Shown in pieces: positions 9,532 to 18,228 of a DNA stretch of 64,000 bases. The stretch is from Bacteroidota bacterium (lineage in GTDB: Bacteria > Bacteroidota > Bacteroidia > Bacteroidales > Paludibacteraceae). Below the pieces are notes generated by a model, which saw only the letters and a list, made by a program, of their open reading frames with translations, ran no database searches and was not told the DNA's origin. The DNA lies in assembly GCA_023391625.1 (NCBI GenBank), contig JAEWAN010000034.1:434001-498000 (forward strand). Reading direction: 5' to 3'. Each line of letters begins with the position of its first letter. The first letter of the stretch is position 1. Position numbers and translations under genes: made by a program.

Positions 9532-10077
9532 ATGATTACTTTTCAAAAAATAACAAACTCATCTGACCCCTTTTTTACAAACCTTTATGAATTATACCAA
9601 TTAGCATTCCCTGAAACGGAAAGAAGAAACCGTAATGAATTAGAACAGATATTAGATCACAACAAACAATTTGAAGCTGATGCGCTAATGAAAAACGGTA
9701 ACTTCTGCGGCTTCTTTACGTTCTGGAACTTCAACACATTCCACTATGTAGAACATTTTGCCATTTCTCCTGACCTGAGAGGACAAAATGCCGGTTCCGA
9801 AACCATGCAAACTTTTATGCTATCACATAAAACCCCTATTGTTCTAGAAGTGGAAGTGCCTGACACTCCCGAAGCTGTACGCCGTATCAAATTCTATGAG
9901 AGATTGGGACTACATGTCATTAACCAGGAGTATGCACAACCATATTACGACCGCTCCGGTAACCTCCTGCCTATGCTTATCATGAGTAACGACCCGCATT
10001 TTGCCAACGAACATTTTAATCAAATAAAAAATACCCTATACAAAGAAGTATATGACTACAATCCGGATAATATCTAA
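9532..10077 (+). CDS. GNAT-family N-acetyltransferase
   Basis: A 181-residue protein with the GNAT fold signs: an N-terminal FPETERRNRNELEQIL segment, then VEHFAISPDLRGQNAGSETM (about 81-100), the motif A acetyl-CoA loop 'V.p..RG.g.G', and IKFYERLGLHV (about 122-132), the motif B region. It would transfer an acetyl group from acetyl-CoA to an amine or N-terminus; the substrate is not evident. A start at 9451 would add 27 residues, but a consensus promoter element at 9484-9491 lies within that extension, so 9532 is chosen. It stands alone before the ribosomal protein operon. Confidence 0.82.
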   Translation: MITFQKITNSSDPFFTNLYELYQLAFPETERRNRNELEQILDHNKQFEADALMKNGNFCGFFTFWNFNTFHYVEHFAISPDLRGQNAGSETMQTFMLSHKTPIVLEVEVPDTPEAVRRIKFYERLGLHVINQEYAQPYYDRSGNLLPMLIMSNDPHFANEHFNQIKNTLYKEVYDYNPDNI

Positions 10078-10157
10078 AAAACGATCACCGGAACCACACC
10101 TTATTCATTCATACGTTTAGCTCTGAAACAAGATTCTAAATTTTGATTAAACAAATA

Positions 10158-10188
10158 TTTGAGGTTACAAAAAAAATTCATACCTTTG
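10158..10188 (+). promoter_or_regulatory. Promoter of the rpsF-rpsR-rplI operon
   Basis: TTTG (10158-10161), a 19-base spacer, and TACCTTTG (10181-10188) match the Bacteroidota vegetative sigma consensus exactly. The first start codon is 50 bases further on. Confidence 0.85.
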
Positions 10189-10238
10189 CCCCGCAAAAAT
10201 AAAATCTATTTTATAAACCAATTAAAAGGTAAAACATT

Positions 10239-10592
10239 ATGTTAAACCATTATGAAACCGTTTTCATTTTAACTCCCGTTTTGTCTGACGTTCAGATGAA
10301 GGAAGCGGTAGAAAAGTTCAAAGCCGTATTGACAGATAACGGTGCGACTATCACAAATGAAGAGAATTGGGGCTTACGCAAATTAGCGTATCCAATTCAG
10401 AAAAAATCTACAGGGTTTTACACATTGCTTCAATTTGACGCTGACCCTACAGTAATTGCCACTTTGGAAACACAATTCCGTCGTGACGAACGTGTACTTC
10501 GTTTCTTAACTTTCCGTTTGGATAAATTTGCATACGAATACGCAGAAAAAAGAAAAGGTATTAAATCATCTAAAGAAGTAAAGGAGGACTAA
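10239..10592 (+). CDS. rpsF: 30S ribosomal protein S6
   Basis: A 117-residue S6. It opens with the typical NHYETVFILTP strand, has NWGLRKLAYPIQKKSTGFY in the middle and VLRFLTFRLDKFA near the end. S6 pairs with S18 on the platform of the small subunit. It is the first gene of a three-gene operon (rpsF, rpsR, rplI) with no ssb or priB between S6 and S18, as usual in Bacteroidota. Its last codons contain the Shine-Dalgarno sequence of rpsR, so translation may be coupled. Confidence 0.98.
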   Translation: MLNHYETVFILTPVLSDVQMKEAVEKFKAVLTDNGATITNEENWGLRKLAYPIQKKSTGFYTLLQFDADPTVIATLETQFRRDERVLRFLTFRLDKFAYEYAEKRKGIKSSKEVKED

Positions 10593-10595
10593 AAC

Positions 10596-10865
10596 ATGGC
10601 AAACAACAATGGTGAAATCAGATATTTGACTCCTCCAACTGTGGATGTCAAAAAGAAAAAATACTGTCGTTTCAAAAAAAGCGGTATTAAATACATTGAT
10701 TACAAAGATCCTGAATTTTTGAAAAAATTCTTGAACGAACAAGGAAAAATTCTTCCTCGTCGTCTTACTGGTACTTCGTTGAAATTTCAACGCCGCGTAG
10801 CACAAGCTGTAAAAAGAGCACGTCATTTAGCGTTGCTTCCTTATGTAACCGATATGATGAAATAA
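10596..10865 (+). CDS. rpsR: 30S ribosomal protein S18
   Basis: An 89-residue S18. Conserved features are YCRFKKSGIKYIDYKD and the C-terminal block ILPRRLTGTSLKFQRRVAQA with VKRARHLALLPY. It starts 3 bases after rpsF, with a strong AAGGAGG Shine-Dalgarno at 10581-10587. Such strong sites are not the rule in Bacteroidota, so this one is informative for the start. S18 binds S6 in the small subunit platform. Confidence 0.98.
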   Translation: MANNNGEIRYLTPPTVDVKKKKYCRFKKSGIKYIDYKDPEFLKKFLNEQGKILPRRLTGTSLKFQRRVAQAVKRARHLALLPYVTDMMK

Positions 10866-10886
10866 TTTTAAGAAGGAGTAAAAAGT

Positions 10887-11330
10887 ATGGAAATTATATT
10901 GTTAGAAGACGTAACTAACTTAGGTTACAAAGGAGATATTCTGAAAGTTAAAGACGGTTACGGACGTAACTATTTACTTCCTCAGAAAAAAGCTGTTCTT
11001 GCTACTGATTCAGCTAAAAAACGTTTGGCTGAAGACATGAAACAACGTGCACACAAACTGGAACGTATCAAAAACGAATGTCTGGAACTGGCTGAAAAGC
11101 TGAAAGATGTTACTTTGACTGTCGGAGCAAAAACAAGCTCTACCGGAAAAATTTTCGGTGCTGTTGGTTCTATCCAGTTAGCTGATGCTTTTGAAAAAGC
11201 AGGTTATAACGTTGATCGTAAAGTAATTGTTATCAAAGAAGCCGTTAAAGAAGTAGGTTCTTATATAGCAGTACTGAAACTACACAAAGAAGTAACTGTA
11301 GAAGTTCCTTTTGAAGTAGTTAGCGAATAA
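10887..11330 (+). CDS. rplI: 50S ribosomal protein L9
   Basis: A 147-residue L9. The N-terminal 23S rRNA-binding domain reads MEIILLEDVTNLGYKGDIL followed by VKDGYGRNYLLPQKKA. The long connecting helix (about 45-75) and the C-terminal domain (KIFGAVGSIQLADAF and VDRKVIVIKEAVKEVG) are complete. An AAGGAG Shine-Dalgarno sits at 10873-10878. It is the last gene of the operon and is followed by a clear intrinsic terminator. Confidence 0.98.
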   Translation: MEIILLEDVTNLGYKGDILKVKDGYGRNYLLPQKKAVLATDSAKKRLAEDMKQRAHKLERIKNECLELAEKLKDVTLTVGAKTSSTGKIFGAVGSIQLADAFEKAGYNVDRKVIVIKEAVKEVGSYIAVLKLHKEVTVEVPFEVVSE

Positions 11331-11353
11331 TAGAAATTACTTAATTCTATATA

Positions 11354-11388
11354 AAACAGGATATGAATAAATCATATCCTGTTTTTTT
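11354..11388 (+). terminator. Intrinsic terminator after rplI
   Basis: AAACAGGATATGA (11354-11366) pairs with TCATATCCTGTTT (11372-11384) around a 5-base loop, and the 3' arm runs into a T tract. Confidence 0.9.
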
Positions 11389-11505
11389 GATGTATATATC
11401 CGAAAAAATCAACCATAAACAATTACACGTCTGATTCTCTTTCCTTTTTATTCGTACCCCTGCTCCCCTACCTCCTTTTATTACAACTCCTTCTGTACAC
11501 AACAC

Positions 11506-11524
11506 TAAATACAAAATCTATTTA
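11506..11524. repeat. 19-base AT-rich direct repeat, copy 1
   Basis: TAAATACAAAATCTATTTA occurs here and identically at 15291-15309, both intergenic. The ends (TAAATA/TATTTA) form an inverted repeat. Given the AT-rich context this may be chance. Confidence 0.3.
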
Positions 11525-11567
11525 CGTAATTCTTGTAGAGCTTTCACCACAGACGGATTAATTTTAT

Positions 11568-11575
11568 TATTTTTG
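11568..11575 (+). promoter_or_regulatory. Possible promoter -7 element for hisF
   Basis: TATTTTTG matches TAnnTTTG 37 bases before the hisF start. No good TTTG is found at the proper spacing, so confidence is modest. Confidence 0.4.
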
Positions 11576-11612
11576 TTCCTGATTTTAAACAACCAAACAC
11601 TTTATTTTCCTC

Positions 11613-12365
11613 ATGTTAGCAAAACGTATTATCCCTTGTCTTGACATAAAAGACGGCAAAACCGTAAAAGGAATCAATTTTGAGAATATAACAGCCGTAG
11701 GCGATCCGGTGGAATTAGGGGCATTATATGCCCAAATGGGTGCTGATGAACTGGTGTTTCTTGATATTACGGCGACAAATGAAAAAAGAAAAACATTATC
11801 TGAACTTGTAACCCGCATAGCACAACATATCAACATACCTTTTACCGTAGGAGGAGGCATTTCTACCGTAGAAGATGTATCCGTATTGTTAGATAGTGGA
11901 GCTGATAAAATATCAGTAAACACTTCTGCCGTAAGAAATCCTCAATTGATAAAAGACTTAGCTAACCAATTCGGAAGCCAATGCGTTGTTTTAGCCATTG
12001 ACACAAAATTCATCGACGGCGAATGGTACGTTTTCCTCAATGGAGGACGTATTCCAACCGACATAAAAACAGTAGAATGGGCAAAAGAAGCTGTTTCACT
12101 CGGAGCCGGAGAAATTTTGCTTACATCAATGAACAACGACGGGACAAAAGACGGATTTGCCATAGACATTACCCGTGCCGTATCCGAAGCTGTAAACGTG
12201 CCTGTAATAGCAAGCGGAGGAGCCGGAACAATGGAACACTTTACCGAGGTATTTGAACAAGGAAAGGCTGACGCCGCCCTGGCTGCCAGCATCTTCCATT
12301 ATAAAGAAATAAGCATTCCTGATTTAAAACAGTATCTTAGGGAAAAGGGTATTGTTGTGAGATAA
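11613..12365 (+). CDS. hisF: Imidazole glycerol phosphate synthase cyclase subunit
   Basis: A 250-residue TIM barrel that cyclises PRFAR with ammonia from HisH to imidazole glycerol phosphate and AICAR. The N-terminus LAKRIIPCLDIKDGKTVKG contains the catalytic Asp11, and VLAIDTK holds the second catalytic Asp (about 130). Phosphate-binding loops are FTVGGGIST and ASGGAG. A characteristic NGGRIPTDIKTVEWAKEAVS segment is present. No other his gene is in the window; it sits alone between rplI and a kelch lipoprotein, so HisH must be encoded elsewhere. A -7-like element lies upstream. Confidence 0.96.
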   Translation: MLAKRIIPCLDIKDGKTVKGINFENITAVGDPVELGALYAQMGADELVFLDITATNEKRKTLSELVTRIAQHINIPFTVGGGISTVEDVSVLLDSGADKISVNTSAVRNPQLIKDLANQFGSQCVVLAIDTKFIDGEWYVFLNGGRIPTDIKTVEWAKEAVSLGAGEILLTSMNNDGTKDGFAIDITRAVSEAVNVPVIASGGAGTMEHFTEVFEQGKADAALAASIFHYKEISIPDLKQYLREKGIVVR

Positions 12366-12428
12366 AAAATATCTCTTTCAATAGATGACTACTTCTGCCT
12401 ATGTCTTTAAAATAAAATTCATATAACG

Positions 12429-13424
12429 ATGAAATTATATTATCATTGTCTTATCATATTCATTTTTAGTCTGTGCGCCTGCAATCGTGTGGCTGATTCG
12501 CCATATCCGGATGTCCAATGGGAAAAGAAAAGCAATCTTCCCATCAACGGACTTGTTTCTGCAAGAGCAGCCAGTGTTGAGGACAAGGCCTACGTGTTTT
12601 TCGGACGGGTTAACCATGTTAATAACTCATATGGAACTTACTCCAAGGATTGCTGGGAATACGATGCGACCAATGATATCTGGACTAAAAAATCACCTTG
12701 TCCGGGAAAAGCTCGTGTAAACCCAATTGCGATAACATTAAACGGAAAAATATACACCGGATTGGGCTATGGTGGCGAAGGAGTGACCAATAATAAAAGC
12801 CATCTGACCGACTTCTGGATGTACGATCCCGCTACAGACCTATGGGAGAAAAAAGCGGATTATCCGAACTACGAAACCAACGGTTGCATTTGCTTTATCC
12901 ATGAAAATAAAATTTATGTCGGATTTGGTTTTCATGAATTAAACTTCGGTGCGTCACTAATGGAATACGATCCGGAAAAAGATGAATGGAATTTCATTAA
13001 TAGTTATCAGGAACAATTCCGGGCATTGGCAACTTGCTGTTTTGACAATGACCATATTTTCATGGGTACAGGCTATAAAACATACAATCTAAATGACTGG
13101 TGGCAATACACTCCATCAAATGATTCCTGGAAAAAATGTAAAGATATGCCAGATAACGGACGTCAAGGTGCCGTATCGCTATGTATAAAAAACAGATTTT
13201 TCGTTTCTTCCGGACGATATTTCAGAGGCGATCAGACCGGAGGACATCTGAAGTCGGACGTATTGGAATATGACGCTACACGAAATGTATGGTACAAACG
13301 GGGCGATATACCCACTGATGGACGGGAAAATGCAATAGCCTTCACAATTAACGGAAAAGGTTACATCGGATTAGGAGAAAATATGAATAACGCCCTGAAT
13401 GACCTCTGGTGCTTTGAACCCTAA
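12429..13424 (+). CDS. Kelch-repeat lipoprotein
   Basis: A 331-residue lipoprotein. The signal ends in the lipobox LCAC, so Cys18 is the likely lipidated residue. The rest is a beta-propeller of about six kelch units, seen as repeating blocks: YDATNDIWTKKSPCPG, YDPATDLWEKKADYPN, YDPEKDEWNF, YTPSNDSWKKCKDMP, and YDATRNVWYKRGDIPTDG. Each ends in a 'Y.p..d.W.....P' pattern and begins with 'G.iY.G.G'. Propellers of this kind mostly bind proteins or sugars. The Wzi-like barrel gene follows 17 bases later, so the two are probably cotranscribed and both act at the outer membrane. Confidence 0.85.
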   Translation: MKLYYHCLIIFIFSLCACNRVADSPYPDVQWEKKSNLPINGLVSARAASVEDKAYVFFGRVNHVNNSYGTYSKDCWEYDATNDIWTKKSPCPGKARVNPIAITLNGKIYTGLGYGGEGVTNNKSHLTDFWMYDPATDLWEKKADYPNYETNGCICFIHENKIYVGFGFHELNFGASLMEYDPEKDEWNFINSYQEQFRALATCCFDNDHIFMGTGYKTYNLNDWWQYTPSNDSWKKCKDMPDNGRQGAVSLCIKNRFFVSSGRYFRGDQTGGHLKSDVLEYDATRNVWYKRGDIPTDGRENAIAFTINGKGYIGLGENMNNALNDLWCFEP

Positions 13425-13441
13425 TTATTAAAACGAAACCA

Positions 13442-14887
13442 ATGACCTGCAATAAATTATTTTCATCCATATTATTTATACTTATCACCTTAAGTACTTC
13501 TGCCAAGGTTCCGGTTTACTATAATGTCGGAACATCAGGTATCATGTCATCAGGTGAAACGGCTCCATTCTGGTTACACTCAAACCGGAACGGTATGTAC
13601 TCTGCTTCCCCTTACAGCTCTGTGACCTTTATAGAGATAGGAAAAGACCTGCAACAGGAAAAAAAGTTATTCAAATATGGATTCAAAGCAAACGGGCAAC
13701 TGCGTTTCGATGATCACGGCACTAAATTTTACCTGCAAGAAATGTATGTCAAACTCCGTTTAGGCGCTTTCGACCTGAACATAGGATCCAGAGAAGAACA
13801 TTTAGGAAATCAACAACCTGTGCTTTCCAGCGGAGGTTTCCTCTTTTCAAATAACGCACGTCCTATTCCTAAAATCATGATAGGCATTGAAGAGTTCACA
13901 GCCATTCCTTTTACACATGGATATGCGGAAATAAAAGGAGGAATATCCCACGGCTGGCTAAATGGAGAAGCCTATGTAAAAAATGCATTCTTACATCACA
14001 AATACGCATACCTCCGCTTAGGAGGCAAACTACCTGTCAATATCCAATATGGTTTTGAACATGCTGCACAATGGGGAGGCACACACCCTACCCTCGGAAA
14101 ACAAGCCATAGGATTTGATGATTTCATGCGGGTATTTTTTGGAAAGGAAGGAAGTAGCTCTTCCAACCCGAATGAGATATACAATGCACTTGGAAATCAT
14201 CTTATATCCCAAAGCATACGTCTGGACTTCAAATTCGCCGGATATGTACTAAGCGGATACTGGCAAAATCTGAACGAAGACGGGCCAATCAAATTTATAT
14301 GGGACAGTATGAATCGCCCTGACGGACTTTTTGGCATTAGTTTCCAAAACAATAATTTTCCATATTTATCCGGCATTCTTTACGAATACCTTAACACAAC
14401 AGATCAGTCCGGTCCTTTCCATGACAAAGACGGAATTGTATATGGAGGAAAAGACAACTATTTTGGAAACAACATATACCAATCCGGCTGGAGTTATTTT
14501 GCCAATAGTATAGGTACTCCGTTCATTACTCCTCCTTACAAAAAGGAAGATGGTAAATATGCAGATTATAGCAACCGGACTAAAGTCCACCACATCGGTA
14601 TTCAGGGAGACATATTTGGATACAAATACCGCATATTGAATTCATTCAGCAAAAATTACGGTACTTATAACAATCCTTTTAACAAGGTCATGAAATGTAA
14701 CTCCTTGTTAGTGGAGGTTAATAAAACGTTTCCTAAACTGTTAGGCATAGAAATAGGTTGCGCTCTTGCTGCTGATTTTGGTACGTTGCCTGTAGTAGAT
14801 GGAGGAGTAATAAAAAATGGCGGTAACACCTTCGGAGCTCTTATCACTATCAGAAAAAAAGATATTCTTTTTAATCTTCCCTGGTAA
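13442..14887 (+). CDS. Wzi-like capsule assembly / outer membrane barrel protein
   Basis: A 481-residue secreted barrel with a signal peptide (cleavage after STSA). The N-terminal segment YNVGTSGIMSSGETAPFWLH followed by NRNGMY is typical of the 'capsule assembly Wzi family' annotated across Bacteroidota. Further marks are REEHLGNQQPVLSSGGFLFS and the aromatic barrel strands to the end. E. coli Wzi is a surface lectin that anchors capsule; the Bacteroidota relatives are distant and often not in capsule loci. Here the neighbour is a kelch lipoprotein, with no polysaccharide genes nearby, so the function is open. Confidence 0.8.
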   Translation: MTCNKLFSSILFILITLSTSAKVPVYYNVGTSGIMSSGETAPFWLHSNRNGMYSASPYSSVTFIEIGKDLQQEKKLFKYGFKANGQLRFDDHGTKFYLQEMYVKLRLGAFDLNIGSREEHLGNQQPVLSSGGFLFSNNARPIPKIMIGIEEFTAIPFTHGYAEIKGGISHGWLNGEAYVKNAFLHHKYAYLRLGGKLPVNIQYGFEHAAQWGGTHPTLGKQAIGFDDFMRVFFGKEGSSSSNPNEIYNALGNHLISQSIRLDFKFAGYVLSGYWQNLNEDGPIKFIWDSMNRPDGLFGISFQNNNFPYLSGILYEYLNTTDQSGPFHDKDGIVYGGKDNYFGNNIYQSGWSYFANSIGTPFITPPYKKEDGKYADYSNRTKVHHIGIQGDIFGYKYRILNSFSKNYGTYNNPFNKVMKCNSLLVEVNKTFPKLLGIEIGCALAADFGTLPVVDGGVIKNGGNTFGALITIRKKDILFNLPW

Positions 14888-15290
14888 GACAGATAGAGAA
14901 AAGAGTTACATGTTTCCCAAAGAAATCCTGGCTTATGTATGATTGTGTTAGGTATATAGCGCATACTGATTTCTATTTCTTGTATATATAAGTAGGTCTG
15001 CAACGAAGCCCTACCGATGTAAAACAATAAGATAAAGCATCATCTTCAGCAAAATACATGTAAATTTACTCTAAGTGAAACAACTGTACTCCTAAACTAC
15101 ACTTCACAAAGTTATTTCGGTCACGATCCCAAGCCCTTGACTCTTAGTTTAAACAAGTTCAAATTAACTAACTCCTTCCCCAAAGGAACAATCATCAACA
15201 ACACGAGATTATTCATTTCCCACTCTACCTAAATAAAAATCTATCATTTCCATTACTAACAAGGAATCTATTTTCAAAAAACAAACTCCT

Positions 15291-15309
15291 TAAATACAAA
15301 ATCTATTTA
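15291..15309. repeat. 19-base AT-rich direct repeat, copy 2
   Basis: Identical to 11506-11524 (TAAATACAAAATCTATTTA). Here it lies directly downstream of the terminator of the minus-strand barrel gene. Confidence 0.3.
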
Positions 15310-15311
15310 AC

Positions 15312-15346
15312 AAAAAATGTGAGTGCAAAAATTTGCACCCACATTT
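15312..15346 (-). terminator. Intrinsic terminator of the lipoprotein-barrel operon
   Basis: An inverted repeat, AAATGTG-A-GTGCAAA and TTTGCAC-C-CACATTT (about 15315-15346), with one mismatch. On the minus strand it is followed by TTTTTTG. It starts about 25 bases after the minus-strand stop codon. Confidence 0.85.
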
Positions 15347-15371
15347 CATATAAGTAACTAAGATTCTTAAC

Positions 15372-16271
15372 TTAGAAATGGAACATCAGGAAAATAGCTC
15401 CGGAAGTACGGGTAGAAATACCGGTAGAGAAAGATGGTTTTCCAAAATAATTACCATAATTATCTATTCCCTCATCAGTTCTTTCACGGTATTGATACTC
15501 TTGCCTGTCTCCGTTCAGATAACCTTCTGTTTTAACTTCATTCTGTCCTTTGATAGCATAAATAAAATCAAGTCCTAATTCACCACCAATGGAAAACTGA
15601 GGAGCAATGAAATATTCTACTCCAACAAAACCTCCCACACCGGCAGCAAAATATGCACCTGTTTTATTTTCCAATACACGGTACCCCTGCTTTACACCAG
15701 TGCCGATATTATCTGTACCAAAGTTTCCTGTAGACGGGCTGGTATTAGTCTCTGTCAAGGCATTACCATAGGAATAGACGTTATTTGTCCTGCCGTAAGC
15801 AAAATTAACCTGAGCTCCATAGAAACCTTGTACACGGCCTCTACCTCTGCGGAACTCATAACCTAAATCAAGACCAACGTACTGGTTATTCACTTTATGC
15901 ACATCCACAGTTGTAGCAGACAAGTTGCTCGGATTAACCAATAACTGATAATCATCAGCCACTGTATTTTTAAACTTATTCTGAGTAAAATCTAAACTTA
16001 ACTTCACCCGAATGGCTTGATTATCTTTCAAGAAATACTTCCCATAAATGGAATTATTAAATCCATCAAAAGAAGCCATGGACCCATTGCCAAATAAATT
16101 GACTAACGATGCTATAGGCACGGCATCAATACCCAATGCAAAATCTCCGGCTTTCGGCAACAAGGCAATTCCTCTCTTATTTACAGTAGGATCTGCATTC
16201 ACTGTTTCCTGCGCCATAACGGGAGCAAGCAGCCCCAAACACAGGATTGATGATAATATTATTTTTTTCAT
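15372..16271 (-). CDS. Outer membrane beta-barrel protein
   Basis: A 299-residue protein with signal peptide (cleavage after APVMAQ). The mature part is a small barrel: alternating strands such as YVGLDLGYEFRRGRGRVQGF, YFAAGVGGFVGVEYFIA and FSIGGELGLDFIYA, ending in SGAIFLMFHF with the terminal Phe expected by the Bam machinery. Loops contain NTSPSTGNFGTDNIG-like low-complexity stretches. It begins only 26 bases after the upstream lipoprotein gene and shares its terminator, so the two form an operon. The function is unknown; porin-like or adhesin roles are possible. Confidence 0.82.
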   Translation of the reverse strand: MKKIILSSILCLGLLAPVMAQETVNADPTVNKRGIALLPKAGDFALGIDAVPIASLVNLFGNGSMASFDGFNNSIYGKYFLKDNQAIRVKLSLDFTQNKFKNTVADDYQLLVNPSNLSATTVDVHKVNNQYVGLDLGYEFRRGRGRVQGFYGAQVNFAYGRTNNVYSYGNALTETNTSPSTGNFGTDNIGTGVKQGYRVLENKTGAYFAAGVGGFVGVEYFIAPQFSIGGELGLDFIYAIKGQNEVKTEGYLNGDRQEYQYRERTDEGIDNYGNYFGKPSFSTGISTRTSGAIFLMFHF

Positions 16272-16297
16272 TTAATTCTATTTTAATCTATTTTCAA

Positions 16298-17623
16298 TTA
16301 AAGAGGATTTCCTGTTACAACTATGGTGTTATCACCATCGTCATATTTCTTGTTTATGCCGCCCCATAAACTTCCGTTAGGAATTATTTCAGAACTAAAT
16401 TTATATTTTGTTTTACTACCATCCCCTATTTGATCTACATCTGCAAGGAAATCAACTTTTACGGAGAAAGTAAGCGGACTATCTGAAACAGCTGGATCCG
16501 GAGCTTCAAAAGTAAATTCCAAAGGATTGCTTTCCGATTTTATAATAACGATATCTTCCAGGTTTAATCCCGGTACAGCACTTCTTTTAGCAGTAACCGT
16601 AATCTTTGCATCATCAGGAAGAGCAGAAAGATCGGCAGATGTCAAATCTCTCTTATAACGTAGTTTAACTGTATAAGTAGCAGGTTTCCATGCTGTTTGA
16701 CCAGCTTCCAAAGGCTCAGCATCTTTTTCATAGGTTAACTCTACATTATTAGTCTGTCCACCATAAACAGTTCCTGTCTGGTTAGCGCCTAAATTATCAA
16801 CCAATTTATATAAATAAGAAGATTTTACTTCATTTCCGGACTCTACATCAATATAGTCTGCAATAAACGCAGAAGATAGCTCAAAACTCAATCCTGCGCT
16901 ATTAGCAAGCAATGAAGGAGCCGCCATTTTAACCTCCAACATTCCGTTTGCACCTACTTTTTCTACCAAAATCAAATCATTATCTCTCTCAGGAACAAAT
17001 TTGTCACCCTTAATAATAATTTTCACTTCAGTTCCTTCCGGTACAGCTACACTCTGTTTTCCGTTATAATAAGTAAGTTCTGCTTTAAAAACACCTTCTT
17101 CCCATACTTCAGACTCAGTAAAGGTGTCATCCAGAATGTAAGTAATTTTCTTTTGATAAGTCAAATCTTTAACAATAGCTTGTGTTATTCCGGCTCCTGC
17201 ATTATCGTCGGCCTTATATAACAATTGTTTTTCAGAGCCATCATTCATTTTTACTTTAAAAAATACAGATTGTCCCTGGATAGCCACATCAACAGAAGTT
17301 CCATCTTCTTTTGCAGGCAACACTGCTTTATAATAACCCACAGAATCCACTTCTGCCATTACTACATAACTACCTTTCATACTCGCATTATCCATTAGGT
17401 CTGAATTTTTAATAGAAAAAGTCAGTTTTGTTCCTTTAGGTACAAATTGAGTAGCCTCTGAAGAAGAAGTATTCACATTCATATAAGCATAACCTTCAAT
17501 GGTTGCTTTTGAAGAGAACACTTCATCCACATTAATAGCCTGTGCCGGATCTTCCGGTGCACAACTGCTAAACGCAAACACACAAGCAACAGCTACCGCT
17601 GCCACACACGATAATTTTCTCAT
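16298..17623 (-). CDS. Lipoprotein with three tandem related domains
   Basis: A 441-residue lipoprotein; the lipobox is FSSC (Cys20) after a hydrophobic signal. By eye the mature part is about three diverged copies of a 130-residue beta-rich unit. Each has a 'T..l.y.......VP.Gt.v...i' strand (FVPKGTKLTFSI, VAVPEGTEVKIII, LPDDAKITVTA), then an aliphatic strand (YVVMAEV, LILVEKV, IVIIKSE) and a linker (LYKADDNAGAG, LYKLVDNLGANQTG, FSSEIIPNGSLWGG). I do not recognise a named family. It is the first gene of a two-gene operon with a small barrel protein, suggesting a surface complex. Confidence 0.75.
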   Translation of the reverse strand: MRKLSCVAAVAVACVFAFSSCAPEDPAQAINVDEVFSSKATIEGYAYMNVNTSSSEATQFVPKGTKLTFSIKNSDLMDNASMKGSYVVMAEVDSVGYYKAVLPAKEDGTSVDVAIQGQSVFFKVKMNDGSEKQLLYKADDNAGAGITQAIVKDLTYQKKITYILDDTFTESEVWEEGVFKAELTYYNGKQSVAVPEGTEVKIIIKGDKFVPERDNDLILVEKVGANGMLEVKMAAPSLLANSAGLSFELSSAFIADYIDVESGNEVKSSYLYKLVDNLGANQTGTVYGGQTNNVELTYEKDAEPLEAGQTAWKPATYTVKLRYKRDLTSADLSALPDDAKITVTAKRSAVPGLNLEDIVIIKSESNPLEFTFEAPDPAVSDSPLTFSVKVDFLADVDQIGDGSKTKYKFSSEIIPNGSLWGGINKKYDDGDNTIVVTGNPL

Positions 17624-17668
17624 AACTTTTTTTAGTTTTAATTAATACAATTAAATAATTTCTCGTTA

Positions 17669-17698
17669 CAAAGATACAAGAAAAAGAATATTAACAAA
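17669..17698 (-). promoter_or_regulatory. Promoter of the lipoprotein-barrel operon
   Basis: On the minus strand TTTG (17695-17698), an 18-base spacer and TATCTTTG (17669-17676) match the Bacteroidota consensus, 46 bases upstream of the lipoprotein start. Confidence 0.7.
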
Positions 17699-17923
17699 AA
17701 AAACTTTGTTTTTTCGCAAGAAGGTTCTATTTTTAAATCAAATTATTTATCAGAATCGGGGACATTTTTAAAACTATATGAGATTTTCATCTTACAAAAT
17801 CGAAACAGATTAAACAAAATAAAGCAAGCATTTGTTATACACACATACGATAGGATATATAAAAATCTATCAGACATAGAAGACTTAAATAAAAATATTA
17901 CAAACCAATTAAAACAAACAATT

Positions 17924-18211
17924 ATGAGCGACTCTAGTTTTGGAAAAGTAATGCTGGGCATCTTAGGAGGTGCAGCAGTAGGCGCAGCAATAGGTGTTTT
18001 ATTTGCTCCGGCAAAGGGTACCGTAACCAGAAGAAAAATTGCAAGAAACACACGGGAAATAAAAAATAATATTACCGAAAAGCTTGAAGACCTGGTTGAT
18101 TCTGCAGAAGATATCATTGAAGAAATAAAAGAAACAGCTAATGAATATCTAAATAGAGATATGGAAGAAGCTGAGGAAGAAACAAAACAGCCAAGCAAAA
18201 AATCAAAATAA
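17924..18211 (+). CDS. YtxH-domain protein
   Basis: A 95-residue protein. The segment ILGGAAVGAAIGVLFAPAKG (about 12-31) is the glycine/alanine membrane helix of the YtxH family, always ending in 'LFAP..G', followed by a charged amphipathic helix (TREIKNNITEKLEDLVDSAE) and a Lys/Glu tail. YtxH proteins are small stress-associated membrane proteins of unknown mechanism. It heads a three-gene operon with a holin-X-like protein and a small basic protein, closed by a strong terminator. Confidence 0.85.
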   Translation: MSDSSFGKVMLGILGGAAVGAAIGVLFAPAKGTVTRRKIARNTREIKNNITEKLEDLVDSAEDIIEEIKETANEYLNRDMEEAEEETKQPSKKSK

Positions 18212-18228
18212 ACTAACAATAAAAACTC

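Larger units (their letters stand above)
14888..15371. other. Gene-free spacer between convergent genes
   Basis: About 480 bases with no supported gene. It holds copy 2 of a 19-base repeat (15291-15309) and the terminator of the minus-strand barrel gene (15312-15346). Nothing else was recognised. Confidence 0.6.

Noticed and set aside
17743..18219. 158-codon minus-strand frame over the YtxH gene
   Set aside because: A shadow: its opposite strand encodes a clear YtxH protein in an operon with a terminator.
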